The translations under genes and the position numbers were made by a program. Positions 16,781 to 25,357 of a stretch of DNA of 64,000 bases are shown here, one piece after another. The notes beneath the pieces were generated by a model, which was given only the letters and a program-made list of their open reading frames with translations, had not been told where the DNA came from and ran no database searches. How positions within the stretch are numbered: position 1 is the stretch's first letter; each line of letters begins with the position of its first letter. Origin of the DNA: an uncultured Lachnospiraceae bacterium (GTDB lineage: Bacteria > Bacillota > Clostridia > Lachnospirales > Lachnospiraceae). The DNA is taken from NCBI GenBank assembly GCA_910583615.1, contig CAJTXP010000008.1:1-64000 (forward strand), in the 5' to 3' direction.

Positions 16781-18904
16781 ATGGAAAATCGTTGGGAAAA
16801 CAGTCACTCCATCATGGATATCTTTGGAACAAACGTATTTAATGATAAAGCCATGCGGCAGTATCTGCCCAAAAGCATTTATTATGAGCTCCGCAAGACC
16901 ATTGAGGGCAGGAAAGAGCTGGATCCGGCCATTGCGGACGTGGTGGCGGCAGCCATCAAAAAGTGGGCCATCGAAAAGGGCGCCACTCATTATACCCACT
17001 GGTTTCAGCCGCTTACCGGTTTTACCGCTGAGAAACACGATTCCTTCATCACCCCACCGAAGGAAGACGGCTCTGTCCTGATGGAGTTTTCCGGAAAGGA
17101 TCTGATCAAGGGGGAACCGGATGCTTCTTCTTTTCCGTCCGGGGGTCTTAGAGCCACCTTCGAGGCAAGAGGCTATACCACCTGGGACTGCACTTCACCG
17201 GCTTTCGTCCGGGAGGACGCCGCAGGCGCCATCCTCTGCATCCCCACTGCTTTCTGCTCTTTTACCGGAGAGGCGCTGGACCAGAAGACGCCGCTTCTGC
17301 GCTCTATGGAAGCAGTCCAGGAGCAGGCGCTCCGGGTGCTCCGCCTGTTCGGCAATACGACTGCCAGAAAGGTGACTCCTTCCATCGGCGCCGAACAGGA
17401 ATATTTTATCATCGACCGCCAAAAATACCTGCAGAGAAAAGACCTGATCTACACCGGCCGCACGCTGTTCGGCGCCATGCCGCCCAAAGGGCAGGAACTG
17501 GACGACCACTATTTCGGCACGATACGCCAGCGGATCGCCGCCTACATGCGCCAGGTCAATGAAGAATTATGGAAGATGGGCGTTCCTGCCAAGACCCAGC
17601 ACAATGAAGTGGCCCCGGCACAGCACGAACTGGCGCCCATCTATGCGGAAGCCAATGTGGCCGCCGACCACAACCAGATCATGATGCAGACCTTAAAAAG
17701 GGTGGCGAATCAGCAGGGTCTTGTCTGCCTGCTCCACGAAAAGCCCTTTGCAGGCGTCAACGGTTCCGGTAAGCACAACAACTGGTCTTTGACTACCGAC
17801 GACGGCCAGAACCTGCTGGATCCAGGGCGAAAGCCCCATGAGAACCGGCAGTTCCTGCTTTTTCTTGCCTGCATCCTGAAAGCCGTAGACACCCATGCGG
17901 ACCTCCTGCGGGAATCCGCCGCCAATATCGGAAACGACCACCGTCTGGGCGCTCACGAAGCTCCTCCGGCCATCATCTCCGTATTCCTGGGCGAACAGCT
18001 GGACGACGTTCTGCAGCAGCTTTTAAGTACTGGAAATGCAACGCACAGCTCCAGGGGCGGCACCCTGCATACCGGCGTTAAAACACTCCCGGATGTGATC
18101 AAAGACGCAACCGACCGGAACCGCACCTCTCCTTTTGCATTTACCAACAACAAATTTGAATTCCGAATGGTAGGCTCCCGGGATTCCATCTCCCCTTCCA
18201 CCGTGGTCATCAACACCATCGTGGCAGAGGCGCTTGCGGACGCCTGCGACATTCTGGAAAAGGCAGAGGATTTCGACACTGTCCTCCATGATCTGACCAT
18301 ACAGTATATCGCCGACCACCAGAAGATCATCTTCGGCGGCAACGGCTATTCTGAGGAATGGGTGGAAGAGGCGGAACGCAGAGGACTTCCGAACCTGCGT
18401 TCCATGATTGACGCCATTCCGGCGCTGCTGACTGAAAAATCCATCCGGATGTTTGAACGGTTCCATGTCTTTAATGAATCCGAACTCCATTCCCGGGCGG
18501 AGATCAAATACGAAAGCTACAACAAGGCCCTCAACATTGAAGCCCTGACCATGATCGACATGGCTGTTAAGCAGATCATTCCGGCGGTCATCGGCTACAC
18601 GGGCACCCTGTCCGGTATCATCCAGTCCATGAATGCGATCGGCGTGGACGCCATTGTGCAGACCGATCTTTTGAAGGAGATCACCATCCTTCTGAATCAG
18701 GCAAATGGTTCCGTGCGTATCCTCCGCAGCGTGGCAGAGGAGGCAGTCGGCATTGGCGACAATAAGACCCGGGCGCATTTCTACCACGATTATGTGCTCC
18801 CCGCCATGGAAGCCCTTCGCCAGCCCATTGATAAGCTGGAGATGCTCGTGGACAAGGAAGTGTGGCCCATGCCTTCATACGGTGACCTGTTGTTCGAGAT
18901 ATAA
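16781..18904 (+). CDS. glnN: Type III glutamine synthetase
   Basis: 707 residues, the normal length of the large GSIII family rather than the 440-470 residues of GSI. It condenses glutamate and ammonia using ATP. Family motifs: THWFQPLTG near 78, FPSGGLRATFEARGYTTWD, GAEQEYFIID near 203 (metal-binding glutamates), NEVAPAQHELAPIYAEAN near 274, VNGSGKHNNWS near 325 (ATP region), NDHRLGAHEAPPAI near 385, and EFRMVGSRDS near 460. Start ATG 16781 with AAGAAAGGG upstream. It stands alone. The palindromic repeat at 18948-19108 lies just behind it and may end its transcript. Confidence 0.96.
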   Translation: MENRWENSHSIMDIFGTNVFNDKAMRQYLPKSIYYELRKTIEGRKELDPAIADVVAAAIKKWAIEKGATHYTHWFQPLTGFTAEKHDSFITPPKEDGSVLMEFSGKDLIKGEPDASSFPSGGLRATFEARGYTTWDCTSPAFVREDAAGAILCIPTAFCSFTGEALDQKTPLLRSMEAVQEQALRVLRLFGNTTARKVTPSIGAEQEYFIIDRQKYLQRKDLIYTGRTLFGAMPPKGQELDDHYFGTIRQRIAAYMRQVNEELWKMGVPAKTQHNEVAPAQHELAPIYAEANVAADHNQIMMQTLKRVANQQGLVCLLHEKPFAGVNGSGKHNNWSLTTDDGQNLLDPGRKPHENRQFLLFLACILKAVDTHADLLRESAANIGNDHRLGAHEAPPAIISVFLGEQLDDVLQQLLSTGNATHSSRGGTLHTGVKTLPDVIKDATDRNRTSPFAFTNNKFEFRMVGSRDSISPSTVVINTIVAEALADACDILEKAEDFDTVLHDLTIQYIADHQKIIFGGNGYSEEWVEEAERRGLPNLRSMIDAIPALLTEKSIRMFERFHVFNESELHSRAEIKYESYNKALNIEALTMIDMAVKQIIPAVIGYTGTLSGIIQSMNAIGVDAIVQTDLLKEITILLNQANGSVRILRSVAEEAVGIGDNKTRAHFYHDYVLPAMEALRQPIDKLEMLVDKEVWPMPSYGDLLFEI

Positions 18905-18947
18905 GCCGGAGGGGGTGCCGCAGCGCGGTTCAAAGGGGGGCGCGGCG

Positions 18948-19108
18948 CGCTCCTGACGGCGTGCTCAGCACTCGTATGGAATGTATCGGACAAAAGAGCC
19001 GGGGCTGTCTGCCTCATTCGGACATTTCAAGTCCGCCTGAGGCAGACAGCCCCGGCTCTTTTGTCCGCTCCAGTCCACACAGCGTTGCTGAGTACGCCGT
19101 CAGGAGCG
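18948..19108. repeat. Palindromic element, copy 1
   Basis: A 161-bp nearly perfect palindrome between the convergent glnN and MATE genes. The outer arms pair (CGCTCCTGACGGCG with CGCCGTCAGGAGCG). A conserved core follows (CTCGTATGGAATGTATCGG on the left, GTCCGCTCCAGTCCACACAG on the right). The inner arms then pair for 29 bases around a small apical hairpin. The same core occurs at 27143-27352 and, inverted, at 60669-60868. It may act as a bidirectional transcript end here, but it has no U-tract. Confidence 0.8.
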
Positions 19109-19144
19109 TGTTACATGACCGCTTCTTTTTATCCGCACAGGAAT

Positions 19145-20473
19145 TCAGCTCCGTTTATCCAGCGTTCCTCTTCTGTAAAAGAGAACGGACAATGCAGTGG
19201 CGATGCTCCAGCCGATGGGCCATGCGCACCAGATCCCCATATAGCCAAACTGTTTTGAGAGCGCCACGGCAAGGACCACCCGAAGGATCAGGTCCGTAAA
19301 CGTCGACGCCATAAACTGCTTCATCAACCCTGCCCCGCGCAGAACCCCGTCCGCCACCAGCTTCAGCGATACCACAAAATAAAAAGGGGTCAGGACAAAC
19401 AGAAAACGGGTTCCGGACTGCAGGGCAGCAGGAGATGGGTTATCCATGAAAATACGGATCAGATGTCCGTTGGCAAGAAGGTACAAAAGCGCAATGGGCA
19501 CGCACAGGATCCACACCATCTTCACCGCGGCGCGAAATCCTTCCTTCACCCTTGGCGGAATTCCGGCTCCCAGATTCTGCGCCGTATAGTTGGATACGCC
19601 GTTTGCCAGGGTCGTCAGGGACGTAATGACCAGATTATTCAGCTTTACCGCGGCCGCATATCCGGCGATAACTCCTGCTCCAAAGCCGTTGATGACTCCC
19701 TGTATTACAATGTTTCCAACAGAAATAAAACTCTGCTGCAGAATGCTCGGCACTGCGATCATGGCGATCCGTCTCAAAAGCCTGGCAGAAAAAAGCGGCG
19801 CCCTGTCTTTTGTATGGATTCCGGAAAGTCTTTTCCAGACTGCCGCAGCTGCCAGGACACAGCTGACTCCCTGACAGAGAAAAGTCGCCCACGCCACGCC
19901 GGCAACCCCCATATGGAGTACCGCAACAAACAGGATGTCCACTGCAATGTTGGCTGTCGAAGAAACCGCCAGAAAAAGAAACGGCGTCTTCGAGTCACCC
20001 AGTGCGGAAAAGATCCCGGTTGATACATTATAAAAAAGCAGGAACGGGAATCCCCAGATATAGATATTCAGATACATCCTGGAATCCGCAAAGATCGTAT
20101 CCGGCGTCCGGATCAGCTGCAGAAGCCGGCTTCCGCCCAGCACGCCCGCCGCCACCAGAACTGTGCACAGGACTGCGCTGGAGATCATGGAGGTGGTCAC
20201 TGCCGTCTTCATATTCTTATATTCTCTGGCTCCAAAAAGCTGTGACACGATCACAGAACAGCCAATGTTGCATCCAAAAGCAAACGCAATAAAGATCAGC
20301 GTGATCTCATAACTGTTCCCCACTGCTGCCAGCGCATTTTCTCCAATAAATTTCCCCGCCACAAAGCTGTCTGCGATATTATACATCTGCTGAAAAATGA
20401 TGCTTCCAAACAGCGGCACGCAAAAATTCCACAGAACCGTCTCCGGCTTTCCTGTCGTCAAATCCCTGTTCAT
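19145..20473 (-). CDS. MATE-family multidrug/toxin efflux protein
   Basis: 442 residues with twelve predicted membrane helices in two similar halves. MATE proteins export cationic drugs or metabolites using Na+ or H+ gradients. Characteristic regions: the N-terminal PLFGSIIFQQMYNIADSFVA, GNSYEITLIFIAFAFG, the SQLFGAREYKNMK loop after helix 2, and the equivalent second-half segment after VPSILQQSFISVGNIVIQG. It is divergent from a LysR regulator; a palindromic operator lies between them, so this exporter is the likely target of that regulator. Confidence 0.92.
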   Translation of the reverse strand: MNRDLTTGKPETVLWNFCVPLFGSIIFQQMYNIADSFVAGKFIGENALAAVGNSYEITLIFIAFAFGCNIGCSVIVSQLFGAREYKNMKTAVTTSMISSAVLCTVLVAAGVLGGSRLLQLIRTPDTIFADSRMYLNIYIWGFPFLLFYNVSTGIFSALGDSKTPFLFLAVSSTANIAVDILFVAVLHMGVAGVAWATFLCQGVSCVLAAAAVWKRLSGIHTKDRAPLFSARLLRRIAMIAVPSILQQSFISVGNIVIQGVINGFGAGVIAGYAAAVKLNNLVITSLTTLANGVSNYTAQNLGAGIPPRVKEGFRAAVKMVWILCVPIALLYLLANGHLIRIFMDNPSPAALQSGTRFLFVLTPFYFVVSLKLVADGVLRGAGLMKQFMASTFTDLILRVVLAVALSKQFGYMGIWCAWPIGWSIATALSVLFYRRGTLDKRS

Positions 20474-20513
20474 GGTCTGTTTCCTCTTTCTCTTGTAATT
20501 TTTTCAGTTTTCT

Positions 20514-20519
20514 ATTATA
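20514..20519 (-). promoter_or_regulatory. Possible MATE gene -10 box
   Basis: A perfect TATAAT on the minus strand about 40 bases before the MATE start, with only a weak -35 (TTTCCA, 17-base spacing). A promoter that needs help from an activator such as the divergent LysR protein would look like this. Confidence 0.45.
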
Positions 20520-20549
20520 CTTTCAACAGTTCAATTTGGAAAATATATG

Positions 20550-20585
20550 TTTGATATCGCTGCCATAATTATTTGATATATCAAA
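20550..20585 (+). promoter_or_regulatory. LysR-type operator overlapping its own promoter
   Basis: TTTGATAT occurs at 20550-20557 and again at 20572-20579, exactly 22 bp (two helical turns) apart. The second copy is half of a perfect 14-bp palindrome, TTTGATATATCAAA (20572-20585). The sequence TTGATA, 17 bases, TGATAT forms a plausible promoter for the LysR gene that coincides with these sites, so negative autoregulation and activation of the divergent MATE gene are inferred. Confidence 0.6.
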
Positions 20586-20613
20586 AAACCGGTATACCAG
20601 GAAAGGAACCCGT

Positions 20614-21519
20614 ATGAAGACAAACTGCGAGTATTATCATGTTTTTTATTATGCTGCCAAATATAAAAATCTTACCCTGGCTGCGGAGGCGCTGCACAAC
20701 AGCCAGCCCAATGTCTCCCGGACGATCCGGCTTCTGGAACACGATCTGGGCTGCCAGCTTTTGATCCGTTCCAACCGGGGGATCTCACTGACCCCTGAAG
20801 GGGAACGGCTGTATTCTTATGTAAAGACCGCCATGGAACAGCTTCAGGCGGCAGAAGACGAGTTGAAAATGCTCACCGGACTCCACGAGGGCGTCGTCAG
20901 CATAGGCGCCAGCGAAACCGCTCTTCACCTCCTTCTGCTCCCCGTCCTGAAACGATTCCGGGAATCACACCCGCAGATCCGAATCCGCATCCAGAACCAC
21001 CTGACCCTTCAGGCCATCGAATCCGTCCGTCAGAACATCGTGGATTTTGCCGTTGTCACTTCTCCTGCTCATGTATCAGATCCTCTAAAAAGCAGTTCTC
21101 TTATGTATTTTCAGGATATCCTGATCGGCGGAAACGCTTTTTTGAGCCTGTCCGGATCCCCGGTATCCCTGCATGACATCCAGCAGTATCCCCTGGTCTG
21201 CCTGGGCGGACATACGATGGTCTATCATTTTTTTGATCATCTGTACCGCCAGAACGGGCTGGCCCTGAAGCCGGAATTCGAAGCCGCTACCACCGACCAG
21301 ATCCTGCCCATGGTAAAAAACAATCTGGGACTCGGCTTTTTTCCGGAGGAAATGGCAAAGGAGGCTCTTGCTTCCAGAGAGATCTGCCAGATCCGGCTGA
21401 CCGGGGAAATCCCCCGCCGTGAGATCTTTCTGATCGAAAACCGGGAACATCCGCTGACCCTCGCCGCTGAAGCTCTGAAGACCCTGATGATCGAATATTC
21501 GCTTTTAGCGGTTTCTTAA
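20614..21519 (+). CDS. LysR-family transcriptional regulator
   Basis: 301 residues, the normal length. The N-terminal winged helix-turn-helix is clear (YAAKYKNLTLAAEALHNSQP, then VSRTIRLLEHDLGCQLLIRS and the wing NRGISLTPEGE). Residues about 90-295 form the periplasmic-binding-protein-like effector domain. LysR proteins usually control a divergent neighbour, here the MATE exporter. Start ATG 20614 with AGGAAAGGA upstream. The effector is unknown. Confidence 0.92.
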   Translation: MKTNCEYYHVFYYAAKYKNLTLAAEALHNSQPNVSRTIRLLEHDLGCQLLIRSNRGISLTPEGERLYSYVKTAMEQLQAAEDELKMLTGLHEGVVSIGASETALHLLLLPVLKRFRESHPQIRIRIQNHLTLQAIESVRQNIVDFAVVTSPAHVSDPLKSSSLMYFQDILIGGNAFLSLSGSPVSLHDIQQYPLVCLGGHTMVYHFFDHLYRQNGLALKPEFEAATTDQILPMVKNNLGLGFFPEEMAKEALASREICQIRLTGEIPRREIFLIENREHPLTLAAEALKTLMIEYSLLAVS

Positions 21520-21898
21520 CATTTTTTGATTTTTTACACAAAATCTACTGACTTTTTACAGAGAATCATGTATACTGTATCTATCTCCTTCCATATGCGG
21601 AGATTTTCAGTCGTCAGATTAACAAATAACTATACAGCATGCCGTATCTGCTGCATAGTATATATAAATATTCAGAAAGGAGGGAAGGATACACAGACTT
21701 TACTGATTCACCAGAAAGCCGGTTAACCGGCTGAATATTTCTATTCCTGCAATATATACTGACAGGCAATAAAATTTTCCGATAATACAGACTCACGGGC
21801 GTCGGCATCCGAAGTTTTGTGGAAAAGTTTATCGCTCATGCGTATAGGTTCCTTACGGGAACGGCCTGCTTTCATAATCCACAGGAGGGGTTGAATGT
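21520..21898. other. Intergenic region with small inverted repeats
   Basis: 379 bases without a convincing gene. It contains several short self-complementary stretches: GCCGGTTAACCGGC (about 21718-21731), a GTTCC/GGGAAC hairpin near 21850-21863, and an interrupted TATACAGCA/TGCATAGTATA pair near 21631-21664. These could be the leader of the small lipoprotein gene at 21899. I recognise no riboswitch or known small RNA. Confidence 0.4.
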
Positions 21899-22027
21899 AT
21901 GAAAAAAATATTAGTTTTATGTTTATGTGCAGTGTTGATTACAGGGTGTGATGCAAGTTCCAATAGAAATATGGGATCAGGGTTCGGATTTGGCGCCGTG
22001 GTAAGCGCCGGGGAGGCTTTGGGGTAA
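21899..22027 (+). CDS. Very small lipoprotein, 42 aa
   Basis: ATG 21899 has a strong AGGAGGGG site 8-9 bases upstream. The peptide starts MKKILVLCLCAVLITGCDAS, a complete lipoprotein signal with lipobox LITGC, followed by only about 25 residues rich in Gly, Ser and Asn and ending EALG before a TAA. A good intrinsic terminator follows 32 bases later, so it forms a self-contained transcription unit. Small lipoproteins of this kind are often entericidin-like or simply unrecognised; no function is assigned. A small inverted repeat (GGAGGCTT/AAGCCTCC) spans the stop codon. Confidence 0.65.
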   Translation: MKKILVLCLCAVLITGCDASSNRNMGSGFGFGAVVSAGEALG

Positions 22028-22058
22028 GCCTCCCAAAACCAAACGCATTGAATTAAAA

Positions 22059-22091
22059 CCCCCGGAAATCAGGCGTTTCCGGGGGTTTTTT
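22059..22091. terminator. Intrinsic terminator, probably bidirectional
   Basis: CCCCCGGAAA pairs with TTTCCGGGGG around a 7-base loop and is followed by six T on the plus strand. A shorter T-run (TTTTAATT) follows it on the minus strand. It separates the convergent small lipoprotein gene and gdhA and can serve both. Confidence 0.85.
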
Positions 22092-22097
22092 CATTTC

Positions 22098-23432
22098 CTA
22101 GCACACGCCCTGGGCGAGCATGGCATTGGCTACTTTCTCGAAGCCTGCGATATTGGCGCCGGCTACATAGTTGCCTTCCATACCATAACGCTTTGCGGCG
22201 TCATCGATATTGTGATAGATGTTGACCATGATCTGCTCGAGCTTTGCGTCCACCTCTTCGAAAGTCCAGCTCAGGCGCTCGCTGTTCTGGGTCATCTCCA
22301 GTGCGGAAGTGGCTACGCCGCCTGCATTGGACGCCTTACCGCAGATGAACAGCACGCCGTTATCCTGCAGATATTTGGTTGCTTCCAGAGTAGTAGGCAT
22401 GTTGGCGCCCTCGCATACCGCCTTGCAGCCGTTGGCAACCAGCTGCTTTGCGTCCTCCAGATGCAGTTCGTTCTGAGTCGCGCACGGAAGAGCGATGTCG
22501 CATTTGATCTGCCATACGCCGCGTCCTTCATGATACTGCGCACTGGGCCTTGCAGCCGCATACTCGGTCAGGCGGGCGCGTTTCACTTCCTTGACCTCTT
22601 TCAGAAGCGCCACGTCGATGCCTTCCGGATCGTATACCCATCCGGTGGAATCGGATACGGTCACGACCTTCGCGCCCATCTGCTGCGCTTTCTGCGTCGC
22701 ATAGATCGCCACGTTGCCGGAACCGGATACGCAACAGATTTTATCCTTCATATCCATGCCATGGCATTTCATCAGCTCACGGGTGATGTACAGAAGTCCG
22801 TAGCCGGTTGCTTCCGTACGCGCCAGAGAACCGCCGAAGCTTAAGCCCTTGCCGGTCAGCACGCCCTCATACAGCCCGGTCAGTCTCTTATACTGCCCAT
22901 ACATGTAGCCGATCTCTCTTGCGCCTGTTCCAATATCGCCTGCCGGCACGTCAACGTCCGCGCCGATATATTTATACAGCTCGGTAATAAAGCTCTGGCA
23001 GAACGCCATGACTTCTCTGTCCGATTTACCCTTGGGATCAAAATCAGAACCGCCCTTGCCGCCGCCGATGGGAAGGCTGGTCAGGGAATTCTTGAAGATC
23101 TGCTCAAATCCCAGGAACTTGATGATACCGATATTGACCGACGGATGAAGCCTTAAGCCTCCCTTGTACGGTCCAATGGCGTTGTTGAACTGTACCCGGT
23201 ATCCGGTATTCACCTGTACCTGTCCTTTATCATCTATCCACGGAACGCGGAACTTGATCTGGCGGTCCGGCTCGGTCAGCCGCTCCAGAAGCGCCTCTTT
23301 GCGGTACTTCTCCTCGTTTGCCTCAATGACCGGCCTTAAGGAATCCAGTACCTCTTCCACTGCCTGCAGGAACTCCGGTTCCGATGCATTTTTCTCTTTG
23401 ACTCTTGCGAGTACCTCATCGACATAACTCAT
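22098..23432 (-). CDS. gdhA: Glutamate dehydrogenase (NADP-type family)
   Basis: The start chosen is ATG 23432 (MSYVDEVLARVKEK), 11 bases after GAGGAG; in-frame ATGs two and three codons earlier are also possible. 444 residues, the typical hexameric GDH length. The enzyme interconverts 2-oxoglutarate plus ammonia and glutamate. Motifs: NNAIGPYKGGLRLHPSVN (substrate lysine), PIGGGKGGSDFDPKGKSD (catalytic lysine near 125), VPAGDIGTGAREIGYMYG, and the nucleotide-binding VSGSGNVAIYATQKA. With glnN it covers ammonia assimilation. A good promoter lies at 23483-23511. Confidence 0.96.
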   Translation of the reverse strand: MSYVDEVLARVKEKNASEPEFLQAVEEVLDSLRPVIEANEEKYRKEALLERLTEPDRQIKFRVPWIDDKGQVQVNTGYRVQFNNAIGPYKGGLRLHPSVNIGIIKFLGFEQIFKNSLTSLPIGGGKGGSDFDPKGKSDREVMAFCQSFITELYKYIGADVDVPAGDIGTGAREIGYMYGQYKRLTGLYEGVLTGKGLSFGGSLARTEATGYGLLYITRELMKCHGMDMKDKICCVSGSGNVAIYATQKAQQMGAKVVTVSDSTGWVYDPEGIDVALLKEVKEVKRARLTEYAAARPSAQYHEGRGVWQIKCDIALPCATQNELHLEDAKQLVANGCKAVCEGANMPTTLEATKYLQDNGVLFICGKASNAGGVATSALEMTQNSERLSWTFEEVDAKLEQIMVNIYHNIDDAAKRYGMEGNYVAGANIAGFEKVANAMLAQGVC

Positions 23433-23482
23433 TTTCATCATTCTCCTCAATCATCAGATTCACATTTGTTTTTACCGGTAAT

Positions 23483-23511
23483 ATTTTATTACGATTTTTT
23501 TAAATATGCAA
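23483..23511 (-). promoter_or_regulatory. Predicted gdhA promoter
   Basis: On the minus strand TTGCAT (23511-23506), a 17-base AT-rich spacer and TAAAAT (23488-23483), about 50 bases upstream of the start codon. Good match to the housekeeping consensus. Confidence 0.65.
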
Positions 23512-23590
23512 TCATTTTCGTATCATTCATCGTTTTCTGAAAATTTTTTCGTCTTTCCCTGTTTTGAATGCATTTTTTTCATCTTCAAGA

Positions 23591-24496
23591 TTACTGTTTT
23601 TCATCTGTGTCAGGAAATTGAAGAAAAATTGCCAGAATTCCTTCTTCCAGAGTGCAGTCTATGGTACCGCCCATCTGCTCTGTCAGAAGCTTTGAGATGG
23701 AGAGGCCAAGACCTGTGGACTTCCAGGCAGTCTCCACGGTATAATAGCGGTCAAAGAGACGGCCGGCCTCAATCTCCGTCAGAGAAGACGCATGGTTCTG
23801 AAAGATCAGTTTCCCTGTGTCCAGAAGAGTGATCCGAAGGTCTCCGTCGCTGTATTTGACAGCATTGCTCAGAATATTGGCAAAAATTCTTATGAGAGCG
23901 CTTCTGTTCAGTCTCCGGCATACGTCTGTATCCGGTATGGACACCTCCGGCACGATCCGACATCCCTTCAGGACCGCATAATACGCAGACAGACTGTCCT
24001 CCAGAATGCGGTTCAGAGACAGTTCTTCCAGATCGCCGCTCCCGTTAGAAGACATGGTCACGGAATAACAGAACAGTTCTTCGGTCAGCTGTTTTAGAAC
24101 ATTCGTTCTTTCTTCGATGATTTCCAGATAATGACGGGCGGGTTCTGATACCTGCTCTTTTTTCAGCAGATCCAGATAACCGCAGATGGCAGTAAGGGGC
24201 GTGCGCAGATCATGGGAAATATTTGTGACTGCGTCTTTCAGTTCCAGATCCCCCTGCCGGTAACGATGCCGCTCCCGGCGCAGCCTTCGAAGGCCCGTAT
24301 TGATTCCTGCAGCCAGACTGCGCATGAATGGATCGCCGCTGGAAGTATCGACCAGTATGTTGCTGTCTGTCCGGAGACGGTCCAGAAAGACTTCCTTCAT
24401 CTCCTCCGCCGCTTTGTGGAGCAGATGGACCTTCAGAAGCAGAAGTCCTGCCAGCAGGACAAGCGCTCCTGTCAGTATCCATACGCCTGTTTCCAT
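23591..24496 (-). CDS. Sensor histidine kinase
   Basis: 301 residues. One N-terminal membrane helix (about 5-24), little or no extracellular domain, a linker, then a HisKA domain with NISHDLRTPL (phospho-accepting His near 95). The ATPase domain has the N box ANILSNAVKYSDG and G box STGLGLSISKLL. A kinase without a sensing domain next to an ABC transporter fits the intramembrane-sensing type, in which the transporter reports antibiotic or peptide stress. It is the last gene of regulator, ATPase, permease, kinase. The cognate regulator is the OmpR-type protein at 26418-27083. Confidence 0.92.
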   Translation of the reverse strand: METGVWILTGALVLLAGLLLLKVHLLHKAAEEMKEVFLDRLRTDSNILVDTSSGDPFMRSLAAGINTGLRRLRRERHRYRQGDLELKDAVTNISHDLRTPLTAICGYLDLLKKEQVSEPARHYLEIIEERTNVLKQLTEELFCYSVTMSSNGSGDLEELSLNRILEDSLSAYYAVLKGCRIVPEVSIPDTDVCRRLNRSALIRIFANILSNAVKYSDGDLRITLLDTGKLIFQNHASSLTEIEAGRLFDRYYTVETAWKSTGLGLSISKLLTEQMGGTIDCTLEEGILAIFLQFPDTDEKQ

Positions 24497-24523
24497 AAGG
24501 ATCCATCCCCCCTTCTCTTTGTT

Positions 24524-25357
24524 CTACTTAATATCTTTTCGGCGGAATACAAGAATTCCCGCGCCGGTGGCGAGCGCTACGGTCAGACAGGAATACAGAG
24601 ACATCTGCCGCTCACGTCCCCTGTCCTGATTCAGGATCTGCAGTCCCTGGCTGCCGGGCAGAAAATCATTCAGAAAGGTATAGATTTCCCGCTCCGTTCC
24701 TTCCAGATAATATGGATTTTCCTCTGCTTCTTTCCGTATCTCATACCCTTTATCCGTTACATAAGTATATGGTTCATAGATCTTTGGTTCGCTCAGGCGG
24801 GACCGGATATACCCGGAAGCAAAGCAGAGAACCAATGCGCTCAGAATACTGACTGCTGTCACTGCCGCTTTGTTCTGGTTCAGCATGCTGCACATGGTAA
24901 AGACCGCCGTCCAGGAAAGATCCATAAGAACCGTAAGAAACGCCCTGGTCAAAAGAAAAAAAGGATCCGGCCGGAACGTTCCAAACAGCGGTATTCCCAC
25001 TAACAGCAGAACCGCCACATAGACTGCGTTGATCACAAGTACTCCGACTGTACTGACCATCAGATTTGCCAGATAGACCGTATGCCGTTTATGACCAATC
25101 GTCAGTTTGTTCCGAATGGTACCGTCGCTGTATTCTGTGCCAAGGAACAGGCTTACAAAGACTGCGGACACGAATCCCATCAGACTGGCATAGCCAAAGC
25201 ACATGTTTTCCAGCGGAATCCCATATCCGGATTTACACAGCATATAGTAACTCATGCAAACCATGGACAGTCCGTAAGATATCATAAATCCCATACAGTC
25301 CCGGAAACTGCGGTTTTTCGTCATTCGAACCAGATTTGCCCTCAGCAGCTTTGTCAT
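24524..25357 (-). CDS. ABC-2-type transporter permease
   Basis: 277 residues with about six hydrophobic helices and the arrangement of ABC-2 permeases found with lantibiotic-immunity or bacitracin-type transporters: an N-terminal cytoplasmic start (KLLRANLVRMTKNRSF), a first helix pair, FLGTEYSDGTIRNKLTIGHK after helix 2, and a large extracellular loop before the last helix. Its ATG overlaps the stop of the ATPase gene by 4 bp (ATGA), showing translational coupling. Substrate unknown; export or self-protection against a peptide antibiotic is the usual role. Confidence 0.85.
   Translation of the reverse strand: MTKLLRANLVRMTKNRSFRDCMGFMISYGLSMVCMSYYMLCKSGYGIPLENMCFGYASLMGFVSAVFVSLFLGTEYSDGTIRNKLTIGHKRHTVYLANLMVSTVGVLVINAVYVAVLLLVGIPLFGTFRPDPFFLLTRAFLTVLMDLSWTAVFTMCSMLNQNKAAVTAVSILSALVLCFASGYIRSRLSEPKIYEPYTYVTDKGYEIRKEAEENPYYLEGTEREIYTFLNDFLPGSQGLQILNQDRGRERQMSLYSCLTVALATGAGILVFRRKDIK

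Noticed and set aside
18948..19108. Palindromic copy 1 as a plain rho-independent terminator
   Set aside because: No U-tract on either strand and the same core occurs between divergent genes elsewhere, so a simple terminator does not explain it.
21526..21726. Plus-strand frame of 66 codons after the LysR gene
   Set aside because: No ribosome site, Ile/Cys/Tyr-rich composition of AT-rich non-coding DNA, no domain.
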